Part shown: piece after piece, positions 22,301 through 35,228 of the stretch
Layout: every line of letters starts with the position of its first letter
Numbering within the stretch: the stretch's first letter is position 1
DNA from: Edaphochlamys debaryana
Taxonomy: Eukaryota; Chlorophyta; Chlorophyceae; Chlamydomonadales
Reading direction: 5' to 3'
NCBI GenBank assembly: GCA_016858145.1
Contig: JAEHOE010000003.1
Location: forward strand, 1,550,001-1,614,000
Length of the DNA stretch: 64,000 bases
The notes under the pieces: model-generated
Seen by the model: the letters and a program-made list of their open reading frames with translations, nothing else
Told to the model about the DNA's origin: nothing
Databases searched by the model: none
Position numbers and translations under genes: made by a program

Positions 22301-25300
22301 CCTGCACCACGGGCGGCTGAGCGCGGAGGACGCCGCGGCACTGCTGGACCCCGGGCCCGCGCCCGGCTTCATCCCCGGGGCCATGGCCGTGCTCTTCAAC
22401 CGACAGGTTGGTTGGCGGTTGCCAGTCGGCGGTTGGCGGTTGACGGTTGGGGTTTGGGGCAGGGTGGACCGCGGTATGACTATCCGCGAGGGGGCGCTCA
22501 CGTGTGCAAGCCTTCAGATGGGTGTCAGCGTTTGGCCATGACCTTGTGTGTGTCCTGACCCGCGCCCTCAGGAGTTACCGCGTGGCAGCTCCGCTGCTTC
22601 GACCAACCGTTTGGGCCTGGGCCTGGGCCTGGGCCTGTGCCTAGGGGGCTCGCAGGCGAGCCGAAGCACAGCTTCCCTGCCAGCCTCTCCCCTGCCCATT
22701 GCTGCCGCCGTCAACAACATCGTACCAGCTCTGCCGCCGCGCGGGCCCTCGCCTCTGCTGCCCCCTCTGCTAGCGCCATCCCGGCGGGGCGGCGGCGCCA
22801 TGTCCGTCTCATCCTCCGCGTCCGACCTGCTGCAACACGCTCAGTACGAGCACGGTACGGCAGCACACCAGCCAGCCGTACAGCGCCTGCCGTACTCGGC
22901 CGGCGCCTCTTACGACAACCTGCTGAGCGCCGCCGCCGCACACGGGGGCGGCGCAGGGCTCGCGTCCTACATGTTTGGCGGCTCGCCTTCGCCCGGGCAA
23001 TCCCTCAGTGGCGCTGCTCAGGCACAGGAGCCCTCCCTGAACGCCATGGGCGGCGCCGCTCTGTCTTCCCTGCCCGTGGCACGAGCGGGCTCGCCGCCGC
23101 CCCGGCCCCACAGCACGGGCCCGCTGCTGTCCTCTCGCGGCGGCTGGCCTGGCGGCGACGGCCCGACCCTCGACGGCCTCCCTGCGCCGCCCTTCCTGGC
23201 CCCCGCCGCGCCCTCGGACGGCGCTTCCCTAGCCTCCAGCAGCGGCAGCCCGGTCGTTGGCGCAGCGCCGCCCAGGCCGGGCCACGGTCACCGCCGCAGC
23301 CTCACGGCTTTGCCTTTTGGCGCTGCTTCCAAGGCCTTCTCTGACCCTAGCCTGGCGCTCGCAGCCCAACAGACGCCGCTGCCAAACCGCAGCGAGGGGC
23401 AGACATGGGCGAGCGCAGCCGGCGCGCTTGCGGCAGGAGGGCCGGGCTTGGGGGCCGGGGGTGCAGGCGGGGGCCCGGGGGTGCGGCGGCGGGGGGCCGG
23501 GGTGCTGCCCCACTCGGCCTCCCAGCCGGCGGGCGTGCAGCGGCTGTGTGATGTGCCCGAGGTGCGCGCCAGCATCCGCCGGCTGACCCACCTGCAGGTA
23601 GGTGCGAGGGTGGGGGTCTCTATGGACATGGGCAGGAAGGCTTGGCATGGGTGCACGCGCTGACGGACTGACTCGAATAGCAAAAACTGTTCAGGTGCAG
23701 GTCCAAAGGTGCAGAGAACTCAACTGTGCCGCTTGTAAAATTATCAAACGCAAACACCGACCCCGACCCCCATCCCTCCCTTCCTCTGCTTCCCAGGAGC
23801 GCCTGCACGACGCCCGCTCCGCCGCCCGCTCCGTGCGGCTGCGGCTGGAGGCGGTGGCGGGGGCGCGGGGGCGCAGCGACCAACTGGAGGACGCAGCGCA
23901 GCGGACACGGTGGGGAGGGGGGCCGTGCCGTGGGGCGGAGAAATGTGGTTGGCGGTGTTGTGTACTCTTGCACAGCCTAGGGCCAGGGACTGGTCTGGTG
24001 ATTGGTCTCTCCCTTGCGTCTTCTCCGGTGGGGTCGGTCACTGCTCCATACCGAGATTGCGTGCTCCCTCTTACAGGGCGGAGCGGGACGGCTGGGCTGC
24101 TCGTGCCGAGGAGGCCGCGCGGGCGGGGCAGGCGCTGCGGGCGGCGGTGGCGCAGCGGCGGCGGGCACTGGCGGAGCGAGCCGGGGCCCTGCGCCACGCC
24201 GCCAGCGTGCTGCAGGTACGGTATGCGTGGGGGCGGGACGCAGGGCCGCCAATTCGTGCCGTGCCGTGTCATGTCGCGCCGCACGCTGAGGCCGGCTGTT
24301 ATTTAGGGGTTGAGCCCCTCTGGCTTGCTCTGTCCTGGGGCCCAACCTTGACCGCCGAAAGTCCTTGTTAGCGCCAAGTTGTTCACATCGCAGCCCTTTC
24401 CGCCCTCTTGCGACCCCGCTCAGACCTCGGAGGAGCGGCGGCTCCGCGCCGAGGCGCAGCTGGAGGGCCCCGAGGGCCGGGGGCGGCTGGCGGCGCTGAC
24501 GGCGGCGCTGGTGGCGCGGCGCAGTGCCATGGTGGCGGAGCTGGGGCGCATCTACCAGGTGCGGCAGGGGGCGGGCTCGGGCGGCCTTGTCGTTGGAATC
24601 CATGGTCTTTCCTGGATCACGGTTCACGGTTCTGGATCACGGGCCACGGTTCTGTGGTTCTTGGGTGCGACCAAGCGCAGGTGAGGTTGACGCGGCCTGG
24701 CCTTCCTTGCCTCTGCCCGTGCTGTGTGTCGTACCCCGGTTCCAGACGAGGCCTTGCCGTGTAGACGCCGAGACTCCTTCTTTTCCACAAGGCTTTTTTC
24801 TCCTTTCCCTACCTCCCTGCCTCTCCTCCCCTCGCCAGATCGAGCCCGTGTCCGAGGCCCTCCTGGAGCCCGACCCTTTGGACCTCACTCTGGAGAGCTC
24901 CTGGGCCGGCGCTGCGGAGCCCAGCCCACGGGAGGAGCAGGAGCAGGCGGACGCGGCGCAGGCGGCGGCGGCGGCAGCGGCGGCGCGGCTGCCGGCGTCC
25001 GCGCGGGCGGTCGTCGTGTCGGGCGCGGGCGCGGGCGGCGGCGCGCCGCGACCCATGCGGCTGGCGGTGATGGGGCTCGAGGTGCCCCCCGACCTCGTGC
25101 GGCGGTGCCTGCAAGGTGGGTGGAATGGAACGTTGTTTGCACTTGAAGGGACGGAGCAGCCCGCTGGAGGGATGCAAGGTGCAAGCCTTGGGCGTCTCCC
25201 TTTCCGGCTCTGCGTGCCATCGGGAACGATAGCTCACTCACTCCTCCCTTGCGTGCGTTTGCGTCTGCCCGCCCCAGGCCCTACCAACTGGTCCCCGCTG

Positions 25301-26122
25301 GACCTGGGTCGGGCGTACGACGCAGATCAGCGTACGGCAGCGAGCCTGGGGTACCTGGCCGCCGTACTCAACCTGGCGGCGTCGTACCTCGCCGTACCCC
25401 TGCGCTACCCCGTGGCCCCCCGCGTCTCCGTGTCGTACATCTCCGACCCCGTGCCCCCCAGCGTTGCCGTACGCTCCGGCATGGGCGGGTACGGCAACGG
25501 CTGGGGCGGCAGCTGCGGGGCCCAGGGCTACGCTCCGGCAATCGGAATCCCGGCGGCTCCCAACGCACCAATGCCGATGCAGCACTCCCCCTCCTCCCAA
25601 CACGCCGCCGCCGCAGCCGCCGCTACCGCCCCCGGCGGTGAGTGGCGGCTGCTGAGCCTCGCCACCGGCTCCCTCAACGCCGCCGCCGCCCCCGCCCCGC
25701 CGCCGCCCGCGCCGCCGCCCGCCGTCGGCCTCATCCCCGGCCCGCGCGGCGTGGGCACGGCCGGCCGCCTGGCTGTCTTCTCCTCCCTTTTGAACTACGC
25801 CCTAGATCCAAGGGTAGCTGCCACGCCCGCCGGCGCGCTCGGCGAGGACGCGCACCCGCAGGGCCTCAACCCCTCGGCCGGCCTGCCGCTGTTCTGGGGC
25901 GACGGCGCGCGCGACCGCACCCGCTTCGCCTACGCCGTGCACCTGCTGTGCAAGGATGTGGAGCAGCTGCTGGGGGCGCTGGGCATCCCGCCCGTGGCGC
26001 CGGAGCAGCCGCTGCAGAACCTGTACGTGCTCGTCAGCGCGGCGGCGGCGGCCACGGCGGCGGCGGGCAGGGGCGCTGGGGGTGCTGGCCAGGGGGGTGG
26101 GCGGGGCGGCGGCAGGGGTTGA
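19313..26122 (+). CDS. UVRAG: UVRAG / VPS38-like protein
   Basis: Subunit of class III PI3-kinase (VPS34) complex II, acting in endosome traffic and autophagy. Exons 19313-19618, 19729-21214, 21422-21749, 22013-22406, 22572-23597, 23797-23909, 24077-24215, 24424-24558, 24839-25115, 25278-26122: 5049 bp, 1682 residues, phases closing. The order matches UVRAG: an N-terminal C2-like part (RRLRHLTAVSLHNLF, LYYRSEE), a central coiled coil encoded from 23797 to 24558 (rich in Ala, Arg, Glu), then the C-terminal BARA-like region (GPTNWSPLDLG, ASLGYLAAVLNLAASYLAVP, FWGDGARDRTRFAYAVHLLC, KDVEQLL). Human UVRAG is about 700 residues; the excess is Ala/Gln/Ser/Gly/Pro low complexity in exons 2-5, probably disordered. 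The start at 19313 is the first in-frame ATG after an upstream stop; the first ~35 residues are unconserved and could differ. ATG14 is the alternative, but the N-terminal C2-like match favours UVRAG. Confidence 0.85.
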
Positions 26123-27559
26123 GGGCGGGCGGTGGGGCGGAAGGGGGCGGCGGAGCTAGCGGCGGTAGCAAGCGGAGGGTAGGGTAGTGACGACGAGGGG
26201 GAGGAAGCAGCGTCGTCTGTCGGCAGCAGGGTCAGTGCGAATGACGGTTGGGTGAAGCTGCTGGGCGATGGCATTCGGGAGCAATGCCCCTTTGAGCAGC
26301 AGGACGTGCGAGCGGATGAGCAGCTGGTTATGACCCAGTAATCACTCCTAGGCATGTAGTATGCCGTGGCTGAGCTTCGGTCGTGTAGGGGAGTTAGGCC
26401 AAGCAAAACGTGTGGTGTGTGGGGCGGGGGCAGGACTCGGTTGTGATAGGCCCCGCCCGCTGGCGGATCGGAAGATGGTCGGCCAGCGCTTGGCCGGTAG
26501 GGAGGGCCTAGTACCTTACATCATTACCACGGACGTGATGAGCAACCGCACTGGGCCGTGCCTGGTATTAGTTGCCTTGCTCGCGCAACTTGTATCATCA
26601 CCCTCAGAGAGACCGGTACGTCCGGCAGGCTGCTGCCGTTTGGCCCCGGGAACGTTGCTTCAAGCGGGCCACCCCTTACCAATTATTAAGTCAGGGAAAA
26701 AGGATGACAGACAACCAACAGCATACAAGCGTCGACAAGGACACCCAACGCACGCTGAATAAGACAAGGACGTTGTGTTCACAACAGACGACAGGGCTGG
26801 GTGGCCCCGAAAACAAGACAGGCAGAAGTGCGCTCGGCCCCCTGATGACCCTGACTCAGCCTAGGACCCGGACGGCGCAGACCCTCAGCACAGGCGCCCT
26901 TGCGGGCTGCGGAACCCACCCAACACAGCGGCAGACGTCACCTACTAGCAGGCGGGGTGCGTGCGCCCGAGCACAGCCACAGAACTCCACCGGAAGGGGC
27001 CAGGCCCCGGACCCGGAGCACACATAATTGCCACGCACACAACCAACAACAACAACAAAAACAACAACAAGGGCTTCACCAACAACCGTGCCAGCGCCAG
27101 CCAGGTCAGGCAGGGCGTGGCACACCTCAAAAGCCCATTCCCATAGCTGGGCGAGGGAGCCAATAATCATCAATCCGTCGGATCCTTTCTTGCCGGTAGC
27201 TATATGGGGTAGAGATCAAGTTGGAACCCAGAAATCATTCTCGAAGTTAGGCTACGCGTGGGGCTCTTGGGCATGCATGGACCCTTATGCGGTACGTAGT
27301 CAAGCATTAGCTAGCACAGCACAGGCGTCTTCAGGGGTCCCTCCTCTGCAGCATAGCACGAGTATGTATTGATGAGCACCTACCGTCATCATCGAGCTAT
27401 GCATCAAGCTGACAGAAGTGGGAGACCAAAACGATGGATCAAGTCCGTCCCAGAAAATTATAATCTAGGTTAAGCGTCTGATACACCCGCCGGGGCACTT
27501 GCTTTGGGCAGCAGCCCCTGCTGTACAGCAGACTTCTAGTATCAGCATGTCCACCGGAT
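26123..27559. other. Convergent intergenic region, UVRAG-like / mosaic surface gene
   Basis: 1.44 kb with no supported gene; presumably two 3' UTRs. A TTACA at 26516-26520 is a candidate minus-strand poly(A) signal. A CAA/AAC-rich stretch lies at 27044-27075. Confidence 0.6.
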
Positions 27560-30500
27560 CTAGCGGACCTTGATGTTAAAGCGGCGCTCGATGGGGCAGA
27601 CTTTCAGCTTGAGCACGAAGCGGTAGCACAGGTCCTTCACCACTCCTCCAATCTTGTAGTTGAGAATGTATTGTCCCGTGCTGCCATCAAACTTCAGGGC
27701 ACTGCCCAGTGACGACGCCAGCGAGAGCTGTGGGGCGTGCAGGGGGGTGACGTGGGGAGCGAAGGACAGGGTGCAGGAGTTTGGCGGTGTAAGGTAGAAG
27801 GCAGCAGGGCACCCAAGCCTATGCACAAAGACCTGCCAGGCAGCCATTGCCGGCATTGCCTGCCCCTTTCCTCTCACCTCGCTGCCCACCGCCGGGCCCT
27901 TCGGGTTGGAGCAGGCAACGTTCTGGAGCTTGGGGTAGCCATTCAGAGTGTCGATGATGCCCAAACCTGGGGCGGGTGGCGGGTTTGTGTGGCCGGGCGG
28001 AAGGCCCTAGGGTTATGAAAGTGCTAGAAAGGATGAGGGAGCCATGCGTTAAGTAAGAGAGTCTTAACAGCAAAGCAGGTGGCTGGTTGGCTCACCGTAA
28101 TTTCCTCCCAGGCTCCACTTGATAGGCAGCGTTTGAGCCGGCGTGAGAGTCATTTCGGTTGCGCCGGTGGCGTTGACGGGCGGGAGGAAGCCGCTCCACG
28201 CGCAGTTCTCTGCGGGCCGCCGTAGCAGGAGGGTGGCGTGGTCAAAGGCGGGGGGTAAAAGCTTGCAAGCTGCCAAGTGTTTGGTGTACTAAGCGGGGGG
28301 TTGACCCCCCTTTCTCTGCCAGGGGATCTGCCCCCGCCGCCGGGCGGGGGAACACGCTCCGTTGATTGTTAGGGGCACTCCCTCTGTCGGGAGGCATCGA
28401 CATCACGCGCGCAACATCAATTACTACCCATGCACGCTTACCGACGGTCAAGGTGAAGCTCTGGGTAGCTGTGTTGCCCGCGGCGTCGGTGGCCGTGCAG
28501 GTGACTTTGTTGGGCCCAAAGGCAAAGGGATCCCCGCTGGCGCCGTAGCGCCCGCCGCTCGCAGGGGTGCACCGGGCGGTGCCGGCGCCGTCTTTGTTGT
28601 CCCAGGTTGACGGAGCGGCATAGGTCACGACGCCCTGCCAAGGGTGAAGCAATTACTGTCAAGGGTGGAGCAACTAGGGTAGGAGCAAGGGAACACAGGT
28701 CTGAATGGTGTCAGGCCGGGGCGCGGCGGCGGCGAGCGAGGAACGAAGGGGCTACTGTCCAGCCACCTGCTGCTGGGCATGCACTACTGCGATCTCAAGC
28801 CACCCACCTGAGGCTTTGACACGTCGAAGGCAGTGTCCGACACGGCGATGAAGGGGGGCGTCTTGTCCACGACGTCGAGGGTGAAGGAGGCAGCGGCCGT
28901 GTTGCCAGCGGCATCGCTGGCGGTGCAGGCAAGGGTGTTGGCTCCAAAGGGCAGGGCCCCGCCCAAAGGCGGCGCGCACTCCACGGTTGCGGTCCCATCA
29001 CCCATGTCATCGTCTCCAACGAAGTCGATAGCCGTAGGGAGGGAATAAGTCACTGCTGGGGAGGTGAGGACGGCTGGGGATGGCATGGCGGGTGGCGGAT
29101 TCGGGTCCGTGTTAAAGGTCTGTGCGCCCAGGGTTGCAGAGACGAACTTCGGCGGCGTCTTATCCACAACCGTGATGAGCTGGGTGGCAGGGAATGAATG
29201 CCCCCCGGCGGAGTCTGTAACGATCCAGCTAACACTGGTGTCTCCCACAGGGAAGAGCAATCCCTCTGGCGCATCGTTGGTGATACTGGAGACCTCGCCG
29301 GAGTCATCCGTGGCGGTAGCCGTTCCGATGTCCGCGAACGTTGCGACGCCCGTTGCAGTTACCGCAGTGACGCCAGTGAGGGATGCGGGGGCGGTGACGG
29401 TGGGGGGCATGTCTGTGGGGTAGGAAGGCATGCCTTTCATCATTTCATTGCGTTGCTTTCGTTGCTTGGTCCCACACCAAAGCAAGCAGGAGTAGACCTA
29501 CCGGTCCTCTGCCAGAAGCAATGCCCATACCACGGGCTATCGCCTTCCAAGACGGTCTTCATTAGGCCTTCATCGTCAAAGGCTAGGCATTCAGGGCGCG
29601 CAAGGCACTCGACGGCCGCCTGGTCAGGTGACCCGGCATAATAGAAGCTATCTGCAATCATACGGGAATTGAGGAAAGCGAAACGTGGAAATGCAAGCAA
29701 GGAACGCAGCCTACATCACTGATAGATCCGCACTTACCCCAATGGTTAACGTCAGGGATTGCAGTGAAGCCCGGATGCGATGGGCATACTGCATTGATAG
29801 ATCCAAGTAAGAAGCGAGAATGGGCCATCAGGTAGGGCAGGCATTCGTCTTCATTGTGGGCTGCTACAATTTTTAATGCACTCACCGCAACTCTGTTGTG
29901 TCTCAGACCAGATATGCCAATAATTGCAAGGGTCTGAACGAGAGTCAGCTGGGATAACAACGCATACAAGCATTCAACCTTTCTATCCATGCCCGCTCAC
30001 CACAGGACTGCGCTGTACTGATGTAGGTGCGCGTGGAGTCGGTGCAGCTGCAAGTAAAGGTGTCGGGGCCGGTGGCTGTGCACATGGCGGTTCTGTCCGT
30101 GCCGCACTCGCCATTGCAGGGGTCTGCACATTGCCAACCAATCAATTGTTTGTCAACCGGCATACCGGCCCTGCCTTCCATCTTCGAGAGCTCACCACAC
30201 GACTTCTTTGCCTCGAGATAGGTTGCGGTGGGATCCACACAGCCACAGCCCCCGTCAGGGAGGCATGTCGTGGTGCCGTCAATACCGCAATCCTCTCGCC
30301 CATTGCAGGCTGGGTCTGTGGGGAGACGGAAAACCGGTTGTGTGTCGGGTTAGTCGGGTTAGCACAGGATTAAGGAACGCCGCCGCCCATGCTGAATCAT
30401 CCCAGTTACATACCTATGCACATCAGGATAGCATCTTGCGAATGGCCACAATTATGGCGACCCCATCTTGGGTAACCAGCACGGGGACAATCCCAAATGG

Positions 30501-33276
30501 TGGAATGCACGTCTGGGTCACACTGCACGTCATCCTGGGGATTAATGGATGCGCGTGTTGCGCGAGGATCATTAATTGCATGCAATCAAATCACGTGCGT
30601 ACTATGCGTACGGACAACAGGAAACTAATAACTCACCAGCCAAATCTTCTGCCCATCGGAGCCACTCCACCCTTCCTGTAGTTCTGCCAAGTAGTAGCCA
30701 TAGAAGCCAGATCCACCGAGTCCCAGCTGCCGGCATGCAACCCATGCGTTGTAGTACGTAAAGCCATCATCACTGCACGTGGACGGGCGGGCAAGCGGTT
30801 AGATAGAATATCGGGTAGCAGATCGAGCACGTACGATAGCGGATGCCCCCCATCCGTTTCCCCGCCCCCCACAAAACGAGGAAAATCGAGCTGCTGCTGG
30901 CTTTGGACGAGTGCGTACTACCTAGTAGACCCGCCGGCCCGCCTGCTGGCGACTACTGGCGACCCGATACGTAGGTCCGAGCCCGCGCACAACAGGGACT
31001 GCCCCGCCGCCAGCCAACAGCCCTGCGCGCCAGCCCCCCAGACCCCGCGCGCCGCCGCTCGCGCCTTCGGCCCACTCACCACACAGTGCCCCACTGGCCT
31101 TCGTGCAGAACTTCGAGCCTTCCCCTGAAGGGGCCCGGGACAAGGCGAGCGGCTCCTGCGGCGGCACAAGGCGGGAGATGGAGGCGGCATGCAGCAGGTG
31201 GGGCTGATGAGTATGGCTTTTTTTGGTATATATGGTCATCAGCGCGTGCCTGCTGTGCTGTGCCGCCTTACCGCAGGCCTTGGACCCAGGAAGCAGAGTG
31301 AGCGCTGAGTCCTTGCAGCGGCACTCAAAGGTCCCAGCACCGGTCACGGCGCATGTGGCGGATCCGTCCACCGTGTTGCACTCGCCAACGCAAGGGTCTG
31401 CATGCGTGCGCAGACGCCATAGATATATACAAGTCAGCGATGCATTATGCTGTGCTGGGCAGCTCGCTCGCTCGCGCTATTCATTCAACCCGAGCCCCCA
31501 CCTACGAATACTACGAACGAATGACCCCACATACATGTTTGTGCATGCACCCACGCGCACTCACTGCACGACTTCTTGCTGGGCATGAACGTCAAGGCTG
31601 GGTCCACGCAGCCGCACGTCCTTGTGACGGCGTCGATCACGGTGCACGTGGTGGTGGTATCGTTGCCACACTGCAACACGCAGGGATCTGCATCCACAAA
31701 AACTCAGGTTCTCGTCGGCTGTCCGTAGATAGACTGTAAGCGCTTGACATGCATGTCCACTCACCAATCTTCTGCCACAAGCAATTCGCACCATGGACCA
31801 CCACGGTTGCGCTCGTCTTGATGGTCCCCATGTATGATCCATCGTAGGAAAACCCCTTGCAGTTTATGTTCTCGTTGCATGCTTCGTACAGCAGGAGAGG
31901 GACAATGGTTGTCTGCTGGTCAAAATCATCAGAGCTGAGAGTGTCGATATCATCGCCTGCATTAAAAAACGTGCGTGGGCTGGGTGCAGTATGGGCTGGG
32001 TGCAGTACTGATGATGTGATTGCATTGTCAAGCCATTCCCTTTGGGGCATCACTACACGTTTACCAGGATGTATGGCGTCAACTACTAGCGTGTAGCCGT
32101 CAAACTGTCTGCACTGAGTTTCTGCGCACAGCACATACAGCAGCATGGTCCGGAATGCGCTTTCATGTCGTCATCAGGTGCTTTGCCTGGCTGCTGGATA
32201 GTGGACCACGACACGACACTTACCACATCTGTGGCGCGCGGTTGACCATGTTTGAACTCCCCTGTCGCAAGTGCAGGTGTACTCGTCGGCATACACCAGA
32301 GTACAAGTTGCATCAGCACCGCACACGTCAGTTGTGCATGGATCTGCGGCAGCAGGGGGCAGAGGCAGCAGCAGGTGTCAAACCTCTTCTACCTCCATTT
32401 ACTTTATCAAACCCTCCCAGCCCCTCTAGCCAGTCGCCATTCATAATAGCCAGCCCTCCCCCCAACCCTTGGGCAGCAAGCTCCGCCGATCGATCGCCTC
32501 CCGGTTCCGCCGCCGTCCCCGCCCCATGCCCCATGCCCTGGCCCCAAGCAAGTCCCACAACACCCCGCCGCCGGGTACCAGCCCAATTCAAGACGTTGAT
32601 GTTCAGAAGCCGCTCACCGCAAGTCTGAGTCATGTCATCGTAACTGATCCTGAAGTCATAGCAGCGGCATGTGTAGGACCCGTCATTCATCATCTGGCAG
32701 TAGGCGGTGCCATCTTAACCGCATATGTATGGATCGTTGCAGGGGTCTGCGGGGCATGCATATATACAGGCATACGCAGCTTATTTGTACCAAATCAACT
32801 CATTAAGACCAACTAGTGCCAGCAAGGATGGAACTGACCGTCCTGCTGCAGCCTGCGAGCGCTTTGTGATGACTCGACTCCTGTGATGGGGGTGCTACGT
32901 GGGTTTGGGGCGGGCGGCGGGTGCAGCTAGTGCAGCGGCGGCGGGCGGCGGCACATACCGGCTATACCGGCATTCTTCGCCACAGACGACTCCGCCGAGC
33001 TGTGCAGCATGCTTCCTGCACGGGAGGACACATACACGTGTGTCGAAACCAGGATGGCAGCGCACCTCAGGATACTCATAAAGAGCGTGCGGCTAGCTCG
33101 CTCGCGTAGCTCATCATGCCCAGCCCGCCTGTGCGTCGTCCTTGCACCCGCCGGCATCGAACTTGCGAACCTGTTTCCATGTGAGCATGGCTCCTGGCTA
33201 TTCCGGCAGCAAACACAATCAGACACAGGCCGACAGCAGCAGCCCCGGCGGCAACGGGGCGCTTGAGGCGCGCCAT
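27560..33276 (-). CDS. Secreted mosaic protein: Cys modules, PAN-like, SRCR, HYR, PxKF
   Basis: Predicted cell-surface or extracellular-matrix protein. ATG 33276 opens exon 33171-33276, a signal peptide (basic start, then hydrophobic AAGAAAVGLCLIVFAAGIA). Modules in protein order: EGF-like DPC modules at about 32620-32745, 32227-32345, 31568-31692 and 31277-31402; a PAN-like module at 32076-32122 plus 31765-31960; an SRCR domain over 31079-31166, about 30639-30775 and 30409-30534 (RLEVLHEGQWGTVC, ACRQLGLGG, HNCGHSQDAILMC); DPC modules at 30193-30312 and 29998-30125; a second PAN-like module at 29740-29790 plus 29505-29650; HYR repeats in 28809-29411 and 28441-28633 (CTATDAAGNTA, VVDKTPP); and a PxKF-like end domain in 28096-28209, 27878-27966 and 27560-27727 (LPIKWSLGGNYG). 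Minor exons at 32950-33030 are unresolved. The exon near 32715 has an in-frame TAA, so the gene may be broken or that exon skipped. Many modules sit on single exons of matching phase, suggesting exon shuffling. Confidence 0.75.
32715..32717 (-). other. In-frame stop inside a Cys-module exon
   Basis: Reading the exon that starts after the acceptor at about 32746 in the phase shared by all other DPC modules gives DPCNDPYICG, then TAA, then DGTAYCQMMNDGSYTCRC. Sister modules have A, T, N or I at that place. Confidence 0.8.
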
Positions 33277-34104
33277 GGCCGAATGGATGGGTGGAAAGTT
33301 GAGGTAGGCGCCTGCTGCCGACGACGCCGTGAAGCAAGGTTTGTGGCTAAGCGGTAATGCTTATGGAAGCAAGGGACGACTCCAAAGGCCACTCAAGTGC
33401 GTTTCGTGATGACCCGAATTGGCCTAATGCAACTTGCCACCGGATTCCGAAAGCGACGAGTTGGCTCCGAAAGCAAGGATCCCAGACTGTCTATGTTGTT
33501 GCGTCACCCGTTATGCATCACACTCGGGGCCTAGGCAAGGGTAAGTAAGCTGCTGCAGGTTCAATTGTTTGCGTCCAACTGCCGTATTACGCAATTGCGC
33601 GTCATCCGCTCCGTAGTAGTAGTGCACGGTTCCTAGCCCGCGAAAAGAGGACAGTATCCAAGGACCGACCGTCCCTCGAGTCGGAAAGTTTACGAAAGTT
33701 GGCCGCACCAGCCGCGTCCACGACTACATACGCTGCCGGGTACCAAATGTACATCGTAGCACGACGCGACCTACGTAACCTACGCAATAGAGATCCCTAC
33801 GTCACCTCCATCCACGGGGTGTCCCCGCGGGGCGGGGGAGTCCGGCGGGTGTCCCCCCGGCGGGGTGATCCAAGCCGGCAACCCCGGCACTAACCGGCAG
33901 AAGCTCCGGTTTGCTTGTCGCTGCTGGTTGCCCACGGTTGCCCAATATGCAACCCGACGTCAAGCGACAGGCCCCCCGAAAGTTTGCGATACCTACCGTT
34001 CTTCTTCTTATATTGACTCACTTGACACGAACAGCCCCGGCAGCCTGGGCGTAGCGTACGGGTGTTGGGGGTTGTGCAGATAGAAGGGGTGTCGTAACGG
34101 TGGG

Positions 34105-34195
34105 GCTGTCGGGGCTGCGCGGGGAGCGGTACTGTCGGCTGCCGGGGCTGCGCGGGTGGGGCTGTCGGCTGTCGGGGCTGCGCGCGCTGTTTGGT
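34105..34195. repeat. Short tandem repeats of a GCTGTCGG / GGGGCTGCGCG unit
   Basis: About three copies of a ~27-30-bp unit reading ggctgtcggctgccggggct or close variants. Related copies recur around 34575-34630. Confidence 0.75.
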
Positions 34196-34215
34196 GGGAT
34201 GTATGGACACGCGCA

Positions 34216-34866
34216 TTAGGGGGGGTTACCCGTTCCCTGCCGTAATGTAAGGCACCTGGACTACCCCCCCGCACCCACTTGACCCCCTAGTTGAAGCCGC
34301 GGGGTTACGGGGTCTGATGGGTTACCCGAAGTGGGTAGTCTGGGGGGCACCGCCGGCACCCAACCCGGTCCGACGGGTAACGAACCCTGCCTGACCCGGG
34401 GGTCAGCCGGGGTAGAGGTGACGTAGGGTCGGCTCTCGGGGCTGCGCGGCCCTTCCGGGGGGGTCACCCGTTCCCGTATGCGATGCAAGGCACGTTGTGA
34501 TGTGGGGCACAAGAACAGCGCGGGCAGTCTGAGGGCGCGCAGAAGGGGTGTCGTAAGGGCGAGCATGTCTGGCATCGGGGCTGCACGGGCGGGGCTGTTC
34601 GCTGTTGGAGCTGCGCGGTTGAGGCTGTCGACTGACATTAGGGCGGCGGGGGTTACCCGTTCCCGGCCGTAATATAAGGCACCTTGGCCACCCCGCGGTA
34701 ACCACCTTGACCCCCTAGTCGATGCCCCGGGGTAGGCCGGGTTATGGGGTCGCATGGGTTACCCGACCGCCTAGTCTGGGGGGCACGCACCTGTACCCAA
34801 GCAACCCAGGTCCGTTGGGTTACCCTGCCTAATTACCCGGGGGTTAGCCGGGGTAGTGGTGACGTA
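34216..34866. repeat. Diverged direct repeat of about 220 bp
   Basis: 34216-34428 and 34639-34866 share, in order, ttacccgttccc, taaggcacct, cttgaccccctagt, gggttacccga, tagtctggggggcac, cccgggggt and gccggggtag. A third fragment (cacccgttcccgtatg) lies near 34467. It could be a decayed mobile element; no terminal features or protein were seen. Confidence 0.85.
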
Positions 34867-35228
34867 TCGCACCCCGGTTAGGGAGCCCGACGTAGGGGCA
34901 TGCACTTGATGACCGAGGAGTGCACCTCCGAGGGGAAACCGTACTTGTGTGCGTGCTGCCCCGCCGGGCGGCATCATCACACAGATGCTGTAACGTACGC
35001 CTTACAGGCATGGCTTCTCCTAGGGCTCTGCCCTCCCGTATTCCCGTATTCTCTGGGCCCTTTGGGCCCAGGTGTGTGCATACGGCAGCTGTGCTGCCGT
35101 ACTATCGGGCCTCGCCTATGGCTTGGTCTCCCTTATTCTTATCGGGGTCTTTAGACTCCACCAAGTACTGGACTAGCTCGTTACAGATGCTGCTGGCCAC
35201 TTCATACCCACGCCCCCCCCCTGGACAT

